Below are positions 1 through 5,451 of a stretch of DNA of 7,170 nt, piece after piece. Under the pieces are notes generated by a model. That model did no database searches. It worked only from the letters and a program-made list of their open reading frames with translations, and was not told where the DNA came from. Both the position numbers and the translations under genes were made by a program. The DNA is from DASRVA01 sp035687745. Its GTDB lineage: Bacteria > Gemmatimonadota > Gemmatimonadetes > JACCXV01 > JAHWKZ01. Position 1 is the stretch's first letter. Each line of letters starts with the position of its first letter. The stretch lies in contig DASRVA010000076.1 in the NCBI GenBank assembly GCA_035687745.1, positions 1-7,170 on the forward strand, given 5' to 3'.

Positions 1-1
1 T

Positions 2-1477
2 GCCCTGGCCCAGGGCCTGCACGTCGACCGGGGGGCGTTCGAGGAGATCACGGTGGCAGGAGCGGGCTTCCTGAACGCCCGCCTCTCGCCGGCCTACCTG
101 CGCGACGGGGTCCGGCGGATCCTGGAGGAAGGCCATGCCTACGGGAGGTCGGGACGACTCGCCGGACGCCGCCCGAACGTCGAGTTCGTGTCCTCCAACC
201 CCACCGGCCCGCTCCATGTCGGCCACGCGCGCAACGCCGTCCTCGGCGACGCCATCGCAGCGCTCCTCGAGAGCCAGGGAGCCGAGGTGACGCGCGAGTA
301 CTACTTCAACGACGCCGGGCGGCAGATGGACGTGCTTGGAGCCTCGGTCTACGCCCGCTACCGGCAGCTCTGGGAGCCCGAGTTCCCGTTTCCGGAGGAA
401 GGGTACGCCGGCGGCTACATCGAGGACCTGGCCGTCCGGCTGCGTGACGAGGTCGGCGAGCGATACCGCGAGGTCGACGGGGGCGAGTGGCTCCCGGCGA
501 TCCGCCGGTTCGCCGGCGAGCGGATCGCGGCTGGAATCCGCGAGGACCTGGCCCGATTCCGGGTCGCGTTCGACGTCTGGTTCAACGAGTCGTCGCTGTA
601 CCGGGACGGGCGGCTGGAGGAGACGATCGAGGCGCTCAGGGCGAAGGACGCTGCCTACGAGAAGGACGGCGCGATCTGGCTGCGCGCGATGCGGTGGGGC
701 GACGAGGAGGACCGTGTCCTGATCAAGAGCAGCGGCGACCCCACCTACCTCCTGCCCGACGTCGCCTATCATCTCGACAAGCACGCCCGCGGGTTCGACG
801 CCGCCATCGACGTGTGGGGTGCCGACCACCACAGCTACGCCGTCCGGATGCAGGCCGCGCTCGCCGCCCTCGGCTATCCGCCGGGCTGGCTGAGGACGGT
901 CATCTACCAGCAGGTGAGCCTGATCGAGAACGGCCAGGAGGTCCGGCTCTCGACGCGTCGCAACCGGATGGTGACGCTGAAGGAGCTCATGGACGACATC
1001 GGCGTCGACGTCACGCGTTACTTTCTGCTGATGCGGAAGGGCGACTCGCACATGACGTTCGATCTGGACCTCGCGCGCCGGCAGTCCGAGGAGAACCCGG
1101 TCTACTACGTGCAGTACGCCCACGCCAGGATCGCCGGCGTCTTCGAGCGGCTGGAGGATCGCGGGTGGGATCCACGCGAGGGAGGCGTCCCCGAGACCCT
1201 GGATCGACTCACGGCCGCCACCGAGCTCGACGTGCTGCGCGCGCTGGACGACTACCCCGATGTCGTGTCCGACGCCGCCGACGCGCTCGAGCCGCATCGG
1301 GTGACCGACTATCTGGAGAGCCTGGCCCGACGCTTCCACCTGTGGTATCACGCCGAGCGTTTCCTGGTCGAGGACCGGGATCTGGCGCGGGCCCGGCTGG
1401 CGCTGGCCCGCGCCGTCCAGACGGTGCTCGCGAACGGCCTCGGGCTGCTCGGGGTGAGCGCGCCCGAAACGATGTAG
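2..1477 (+). CDS. argS: Arginyl-tRNA synthetase, 5' end outside the window
   Basis: Class I aminoacyl-tRNA synthetase that charges tRNA-Arg with arginine using ATP in the cytoplasm. The reading frame is open from the first complete codon. The GTG at 53 lies inside the conserved N-terminal-domain segment ITVAGAGFLNARL, so it is an internal Val and not a start. In the window there are 491 residues; family members are usually about 550-590, so roughly 60-90 N-terminal residues are missing. Visible landmarks are the HIGH-type motif NPTGPLHVGH (HVGH at 215-226), the KMSKS-equivalent loop VRLSTRRNRMVTL (941-979), the NPVYYVQYAHARI start of the DALR anticodon-binding domain (about 1094 onward), and the typical C-terminus LLGVSAPETM. 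The KMSKS loop has Thr where the second Lys is usual, and no Lys precedes HVGH (see findings). It is the first visible gene of the operon; any promoter lies upstream of the window. The identification is secure. Confidence 0.97.
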   Translation, partial: ALAQGLHVDRGAFEEITVAGAGFLNARLSPAYLRDGVRRILEEGHAYGRSGRLAGRRPNVEFVSSNPTGPLHVGHARNAVLGDAIAALLESQGAEVTREYYFNDAGRQMDVLGASVYARYRQLWEPEFPFPEEGYAGGYIEDLAVRLRDEVGERYREVDGGEWLPAIRRFAGERIAAGIREDLARFRVAFDVWFNESSLYRDGRLEETIEALRAKDAAYEKDGAIWLRAMRWGDEEDRVLIKSSGDPTYLLPDVAYHLDKHARGFDAAIDVWGADHHSYAVRMQAALAALGYPPGWLRTVIYQQVSLIENGQEVRLSTRRNRMVTLKELMDDIGVDVTRYFLLMRKGDSHMTFDLDLARRQSEENPVYYVQYAHARIAGVFERLEDRGWDPREGGVPETLDRLTAATELDVLRALDDYPDVVSDAADALEPHRVTDYLESLARRFHLWYHAERFLVEDRDLARARLALARAVQTVLANGLGLLGVSAPETM

Positions 1478-1518
1478 ATCGCCGAGATGACGTCTCCATC
1501 TTCGCCTCCGGGGGCCCC

Positions 1519-2445
1519 ATGTCGCTCCTCGTAGTCGGTTCGGTCGCGCTGGACGACGTCAGGACACCGTTCGGCGAACGGAAGGACGTGCTGGGCGGCG
1601 CGGCTACGTACTTCGCTCTGGCCGCCTCCTATTTCACCGACGTCCGCTTGGTTGGGGTGGTGGGAGAGGACTTCCCGGACCGGCACCGGGAGCTCCTCGA
1701 GTCCAAGGGGATCGACCTGGCGGGGCTCGAGACCGTCGAGGGGAAGACCTTCCGGTGGGGGGGAGCGTACGGCTACGACCTGAACGCGCGGGAGACCCTG
1801 TTCACCGATCTCAACGTCTTCGCCGACTTCCGACCACGGATCCCCGAGCCGTTCCGGGATTCCGAGCATGTCTTCCTCGCGAACATCCAGCCCGGCCTCC
1901 AGCTCGACGTGCTGGATCAGGTGGAGAAGCCCGAGACCGTCTCGCTCGACACGATGAACTACTGGATCGAGCACACGCCGAGGGAGCTGCGCGAGGTCAT
2001 CGCGCGTGTCGACCTGCTCCTGATCAACGACTCCGAGACCCGCGAGCTGGCCCGGGAGCCCAATCTCCGGAAGGCGGCCGCGACGATCCTCGACTGGGGG
2101 CCCAGGCTGATCGTGGTGAAGAAGGGAGAGCACGGCGCGGTCGCCTTCTCCGCCGACTGGATCTTCGCCGTGCCCGGCATCCCGCTCGAGACGATCGTCG
2201 ACCCGACGGGTGCCGGGGACGCCTTCGCCGGCGGCTTCCTCGGCTACGTGGCGGCCACCGGCGACACCTCGCCGGAGGGTTTCAGGCGGGCCACGATCTA
2301 CGGCTCGGCGATGGGCTCCTTCTGCTGCGAGGACTTCTCGGTCGATCGGCTGACGGGCCTGGACTCCGAATCGATCGAGGAACGGTTCCAGGAGTTCGGC
2401 CGGCTGACCCGCTTCGACCACCGCCCGGTGGCGGGACATGCCTGA
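1519..2445 (+). CDS. PfkB-family carbohydrate/nucleoside kinase
   Basis: A 308-residue ribokinase-fold kinase that should transfer phosphate from ATP to a sugar or nucleoside hydroxyl in the cytoplasm. The N-terminus MSLLVVGSVALDDV leads into the Gly-rich LGGAATYFA substrate-side signature (about residues 25-33). The PfkB signature DPTGAGDAFAGGF begins at residue 228, with D234 as the expected catalytic base and GAGD as the anion hole. The length is normal for the family. Features such as KTFRWGG, NVFADFRP, LDTMNYWIE and SFCCEDF resemble a conserved 'sugar kinase' subfamily seen in several Gram-negative phyla whose substrate is, to my knowledge, not firmly assigned. The frame is open far upstream, but ATG 1519 is the only sensible start: no in-frame ATG, GTG or TTG lies between the argS stop and it. 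No clear Shine-Dalgarno is seen. The gene starts 41 bases after argS and overlaps purM by 8 bases. The family is certain; the substrate is not. Context with purM makes nucleoside salvage a reasonable guess only. Confidence 0.92.
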   Translation: MSLLVVGSVALDDVRTPFGERKDVLGGAATYFALAASYFTDVRLVGVVGEDFPDRHRELLESKGIDLAGLETVEGKTFRWGGAYGYDLNARETLFTDLNVFADFRPRIPEPFRDSEHVFLANIQPGLQLDVLDQVEKPETVSLDTMNYWIEHTPRELREVIARVDLLLINDSETRELAREPNLRKAAATILDWGPRLIVVKKGEHGAVAFSADWIFAVPGIPLETIVDPTGAGDAFAGGFLGYVAATGDTSPEGFRRATIYGSAMGSFCCEDFSVDRLTGLDSESIEERFQEFGRLTRFDHRPVAGHA

Positions 2446-3478
2446 CCACCCGCAGGTCTCCGCCCCGGCGTATCGCGCGGCGGGCGTGGACCTCGCGGGC
2501 TCGGACGAGGTCAAGCTCCGCCTCGCCCGGCTGGTCGAGTCGACGCTCGGGCCCGAGGCCGTCGGCGGCGTGGGCGGCTTCGGCGGGTGCTACGCGATCG
2601 GCGGGCTGACGGAGCCGGATCCTGTCCTGGTCGCCTCGGCCGACGGCGTCGGCACCAAGGTCCTGGTCGCCCGGTGGGCTGGTCGCCACGACACCGTAGG
2701 CCAGGACCTGGTCCACCACTGTGTCGACGACCTGCTGGCGGCGGGCGCCCGGCCGCTCCTCTTTCTCGACTACATCGCGACCGGAAAGATCGATCCCGAG
2801 ATCGTCCTCCCCCTGGTCGAGGGGCTGGCCCGGGCCTGCCGCGAGGTCGGCGTGGCCCTGATCGGCGGGGAGACGGCCGAGATGCCGGATCTCTACCAGG
2901 CGGGAGACTACGACCTGGCGGGGTTCGTGGTCGGCGTGGCCCCGCGCTCGCGGCTCGGGTCACGCGCGACCGCGGGCGACGTTGTCCTGGGTCTTCCTTC
3001 CAGCGGCCTCCATACGAACGGCTACACGCTGGCCCGGCGGATCGTGATCGAGAGAGAGGGGATCCAGCCGGACGAGATCGTGCCGTGGGGGGGGGAGACG
3101 TGGGCCGACGCGCTCCTCGCCGTCCACCGCTCGTACCGGTCTTCCGTCCTGCCCCTCCTCGACGATCCGGATCTGCACGCCGTCGCCCACGTGACCGGGG
3201 GCGGTTTTGCCGGGAACATCCCGCGCGTCCTTCCAGCCGGGCTGGGCGCGGAGCTGGGGCGCTCGGCGTGGGAGGTCCCCCCGCTGTTCCGGTTCCTGGC
3301 CGAGGCGGGGAACGTTTCCGAGGAGGAGATGTACCGCGTCTTCAACATGGGGATCGGGATGTGTCTCGTGGTTGCCGCGGAGGCGGCGGACCGGATCGCC
3401 GAGGCCTGCGCGGCGCACGGGGACCCGCCGGCGCGGATCGGCCGGATCGTGGAAGGAGAGGGCGTCGAGTGGGCCTGA
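2438..3478 (+). CDS. purM: Phosphoribosylformylglycinamidine cyclo-ligase (AIR synthetase)
   Basis: Fifth step of de novo purine synthesis: ATP-dependent closure of formylglycinamidine ribonucleotide to 5-aminoimidazole ribonucleotide (AIR), also the branch point to the thiamine pyrimidine. The 346 residues match the usual length. Visible family blocks are AYRAAGVDL (11-19), GGVGGFGGCYAIGG (43-56), ASADGVGTK (66-74), GQDLVHHCVDDLL (88-100), PLLFLDYIATGKID (106-119), IGGETAEMPDLY (142-153), SSGLHTNGYTL (188-198), HVTGGGFAGNIPRVLP (251-266) and GNVSEEEMYRVFNMGIGM (291-308). In the block usually read as VND the sequence has VDD, a mild variation. ATG 2438 lies within the 3' end of the kinase gene (8-base overlap), suggesting coupled translation, and its own Shine-Dalgarno is weak. 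A G9 run at 3087-3095 encodes Trp-Gly-Gly and keeps frame. It ends 10 bases into the next gene. The assignment is certain. Confidence 0.98.
   Translation: MPDHPQVSAPAYRAAGVDLAGSDEVKLRLARLVESTLGPEAVGGVGGFGGCYAIGGLTEPDPVLVASADGVGTKVLVARWAGRHDTVGQDLVHHCVDDLLAAGARPLLFLDYIATGKIDPEIVLPLVEGLARACREVGVALIGGETAEMPDLYQAGDYDLAGFVVGVAPRSRLGSRATAGDVVLGLPSSGLHTNGYTLARRIVIEREGIQPDEIVPWGGETWADALLAVHRSYRSSVLPLLDDPDLHAVAHVTGGGFAGNIPRVLPAGLGAELGRSAWEVPPLFRFLAEAGNVSEEEMYRVFNMGIGMCLVVAAEAADRIAEACAAHGDPPARIGRIVEGEGVEWA
3087..3095 (+). repeat. G9 homopolymer inside purM
   Basis: Nine consecutive G residues lie in the coding sequence for PurM residues Trp-Gly-Gly-Glu. The frame is intact on both sides, as conserved blocks before and after stay in one frame. 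Runs this long are prone to slippage during replication and to sequencing error. Confidence 0.9.
3451..3458 (+). promoter_or_regulatory. Strong Shine-Dalgarno that fixes the GTG start at 3469
   Basis: The sequence GGAAGGAG lies inside the 3' end of purM and ends 10 bases before the GTG at 3469. It is the clearest ribosome binding site in the operon. Together with the signal peptide that begins exactly at this GTG, it decides the start of the barrel gene. Confidence 0.6.
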
Positions 3479-4263
3479 GAGCCGCCTCGGCGACCGCCCT
3501 CCTCGTCCTGACGCTGGCAGCACCCGCGCGTGCCCAGGTGAGCGAAGCGCGGGTCCGGGACGCGATCGACGACGCCGTGGACGGCCTCGGCCAGGCGCTC
3601 GGCGGTGGGAGCGCCCTGACCGGGTCGGCCGCGACGACCGGCGGGCTGGGCGCCTTCCGGCTGAACGCGGCCCTCGGCCTCAGCGAGGCCGAGATCGAGG
3701 ACCCGCGGCGCGCCTCCGGCCGGCTCGACATCGCCATTCCGGTCGCGACCGTGAACGGCGCGGTCGGCGTGACGGGGAGCCTCGACGTCCTGGGGAAGGC
3801 GGGGGCGGTCGCGGCGGGCGACGACTACGAGGCGGTCGCCCTCGAGCTCGGCCTGGGCGTCCGGTACGGGATCCTTCCCGGCGGCTTGACGCTGCCGGCC
3901 GTGGTCGCTTCCCTCTGGCGCACCTGGGTCGACGGGCTCGAGTACGGCGACCTTGCCGGAGACGAGATCGCCTTCGACGCCGACGTCGTCACCTGGTCGG
4001 CCCGCGTGGACGCCTCCAAGTCGTTCGGCGTCCTGACGCCGTACGCCGGGGGGGGTCTCGACCGGACCGGAGTCGACGCTCGCTACCGGATCCCGGCCGG
4101 CTCCGCCACCGGCGGCGAGGAGATCGAGGGGTCGATCGACGCCAGCGGGAGCCAGGCCAAGGCGTACGCCGGGCTCGAGCTGAACCTGCTCGTCCTCCGC
4201 GCGAGCGCCGAGGTGGGCCGCGGGTCGTCGGGGACCTTCGTCGGCGTGGCGCTCGGCTTTTGA
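3469..4263 (+). CDS. Secreted protein, probable outer-membrane beta-barrel, unknown function
   Basis: A 264-residue protein I do not recognise by name. Starting at GTG 3469, the first 22 residues form a classic Sec signal peptide: Arg at position 4, hydrophobic core ATALLVLTL (residues 8-16), and an A-R-A cleavage site before Gln23. The frame is open much farther upstream, but only this start gives a signal peptide and a good Shine-Dalgarno. The mature protein has a short, possibly helical stretch (about 23-45), a Gly/Ser/Thr-rich segment, then alternating polar/hydrophobic stretches separated by Gly/Asp-rich turns (for example FRLNAALGLSEAEI, AVGVTGSLDVLGKAG, VALELGLGVRYGI, AKAYAGLELNLLVLRASAEV). 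It ends FVGVALGF with a terminal Phe, the usual BAM recognition feature. Together these suggest a small outer-membrane barrel, perhaps 8-10 strands by eye. There are no Cys residues or lipobox. It overlaps purM by 10 bases and ribD by 4 under the preferred ribD start, so it is translated within the operon. A soluble periplasmic beta protein cannot be excluded. Confidence 0.8.
   Translation: MGLRAASATALLVLTLAAPARAQVSEARVRDAIDDAVDGLGQALGGGSALTGSAATTGGLGAFRLNAALGLSEAEIEDPRRASGRLDIAIPVATVNGAVGVTGSLDVLGKAGAVAAGDDYEAVALELGLGVRYGILPGGLTLPAVVASLWRTWVDGLEYGDLAGDEIAFDADVVTWSARVDASKSFGVLTPYAGGGLDRTGVDARYRIPAGSATGGEEIEGSIDASGSQAKAYAGLELNLLVLRASAEVGRGSSGTFVGVALGF
4048..4055 (+). repeat. G8 homopolymer in the barrel gene
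   Basis: Eight consecutive G residues encode part of YAGGGLD. The frame continues correctly to a plausible C-terminal Phe. A slip here would remove the terminal strands, so it is a possible slippage site or a place for sequencing error. Confidence 0.85.
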
Positions 4264-5396
4264 TCGGCGCCGAGCACGTCCCGCTCATGCGGCGGGCCCT
4301 GGCCCTGGCCGAGCGGGGCGGTGGGGGAACGGCCCCCAATCCGATGGTGGGGTGCGTCCTGGTCGGTCCCGACGGAAGGGTGATCGGCGAGGGGTATCAC
4401 CGCTTCGCCGGCGGCCCCCATGCCGAGGTGGTGGCGCTCGAGGCCGCCCGGGCGCGCGGCATCGATCCGGCGGACGCAACCGCGGTCGTCACGCTCGAGC
4501 CCTGCGACACCCATCACCGGACTCCTCCCTGTACGATGGCCCTGCTCGAGGCCGGCGTGGCCGAGGTCGTCTACGCCCTCCCCGATCCACACATGGGGAA
4601 GGGCGGCGCCGATCGACTGCGCGCGGGCGGGCTCAAGGTCACGGGCGGGGTTCTCGAGGCCGAGGCCCGGCGGCTCATCGAGCCCTGGCTCCACTTCGTC
4701 GCAACCGGCCGCCCCCACCTTCACGTCAAGACGGCCCAGACTCTCAACGGACGCGTGACGCTCGGCCGTGAAGGGGAACCTTGGATCACCGGTCCGGAGA
4801 CGCGGCGCCTGGTCCATCGGCTGAGGCGCCGGACCCCCGCCGTCATGGTCGGCTCGGGCACGGTCCTGGCCGACGATCCGCTCCTGACGGTCCGCGACTG
4901 GCCGCCGCCGGACGAGACGGAGGAATGGCCGGAGGTCCAGCCGGTCCGGTTGGTGCTCGACACCCGGCTGCGGACCCCGCTCGAAGCCCGGCTGGTCACG
5001 ACGGCGGAGGACGTGCCGCTCTGGATCTTCGCCGGCCGGGACGCGCCCGACGAGCGCGAGCGCGAGCTCGTCGCCCGCGGTGCCGAGGTGATCCGCGTCG
5101 CGACCGGTCGGGCGGGCCTGGATCTCGCGGCCGTCACGGACGAGCTCGCGCGTCTCGAAGTCCCGGGTGTCCTGATCGAGGCCGGTCCGACCCTGGCGAC
5201 CGCCCTCCTTGAGGCCGGACTGGTGGACCGCTGGACAATGCTCCTGGCCCCCGACTGGGTGACCCGGAAGGGAGCGCTGCCCGTTCTCCTCACCGACGCG
5301 CCGTACATCGGGTTCGAGCTCGTCGATCCGGAGTGGTCGATACACGGGCCGGACGCCGCGGTCACGGGGCGCGTACGACGGGACGGGCAGCTTTGA
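4260..5396 (+). CDS. ribD: Bifunctional riboflavin biosynthesis deaminase/reductase
   Basis: Catalyses two consecutive cytoplasmic steps of riboflavin synthesis: deamination of the GTP-derived diaminopyrimidine, then NADPH-dependent reduction of its ribose side chain. With TTG 4260 it has 378 residues, close to the usual 360-380. The N-terminal deaminase has APNPMVGCVLV (25-35), zinc ligand His54 and catalytic Glu56 in GGPHAEVVAL, and zinc ligands Cys82 and Cys91 in EPCDTHHRTPPC. The reductase half begins near residue 151 and contains HVKTAQTLNGRVTL, EPWITGPETRR, GSGTVLADDPLLTVR and VLIEAGPTLATALLEAGLVD. TTG 4260 is preferred to ATG 4287 because it restores the AEHVPLMRRAL helix that RibD proteins normally have before the first Met; it also overlaps the upstream TGA as TTGA. 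Neither start has a good Shine-Dalgarno, fitting coupled re-initiation. Small oddities are CDTHH in place of the common CSHxG, and Asn163 in place of the usual Asp of S/T-L-D-G. No other rib gene follows. Function is certain; the start is less so. Confidence 0.95.
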   Translation: MIGAEHVPLMRRALALAERGGGGTAPNPMVGCVLVGPDGRVIGEGYHRFAGGPHAEVVALEAARARGIDPADATAVVTLEPCDTHHRTPPCTMALLEAGVAEVVYALPDPHMGKGGADRLRAGGLKVTGGVLEAEARRLIEPWLHFVATGRPHLHVKTAQTLNGRVTLGREGEPWITGPETRRLVHRLRRRTPAVMVGSGTVLADDPLLTVRDWPPPDETEEWPEVQPVRLVLDTRLRTPLEARLVTTAEDVPLWIFAGRDAPDERERELVARGAEVIRVATGRAGLDLAAVTDELARLEVPGVLIEAGPTLATALLEAGLVDRWTMLLAPDWVTRKGALPVLLTDAPYIGFELVDPEWSIHGPDAAVTGRVRRDGQL

Positions 5397-5407
5397 GACC
5401 GGAGAGC

Positions 5408-5437
5408 TTGGCCCAGGATGCGCTCCGATCCCATATT
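5408..5437 (+). promoter_or_regulatory. Weak sigma70-like promoter candidate before the cyclase gene
   Basis: TTGGCC (5408-5413) and CATATT (5432-5437) are separated by 18 bases. Each matches its consensus hexamer at four of six positions. The site sits in the only AT-richer gap of the window, just before a gene unrelated to the operon. The leader would be very short, about 8 bases. It is consistent with independent transcription of the cyclase gene but could easily be chance. Confidence 0.2.
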
Positions 5438-5451
5438 CAAGAGACTTGTCG

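Noticed and set aside
53..55. GTG as a possible start of argS
   Set aside because: The codon falls within a conserved N-terminal-domain segment and the frame is open to the window edge, so it is an internal Val.
1348..2514. Minus-strand open frame (388 codons) opposite the kinase
   Set aside because: It is a shadow of argS, the kinase and purM, with low-complexity charged composition and no motif.
266..4660. Many CTCGAG hexamers, as if a dispersed site
   Set aside because: They arise from Leu-Glu codon pairs (CTC GAG) and their other-frame equivalents in GC-rich coding DNA, with no regular spacing or intergenic preference.
5397..5451. Possible terminator after ribD
   Set aside because: No GC-rich hairpin followed by a T run is present. 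Only weak short inverted repeats such as CTTG/CAAG and the TTGATCAA palindrome can be seen.
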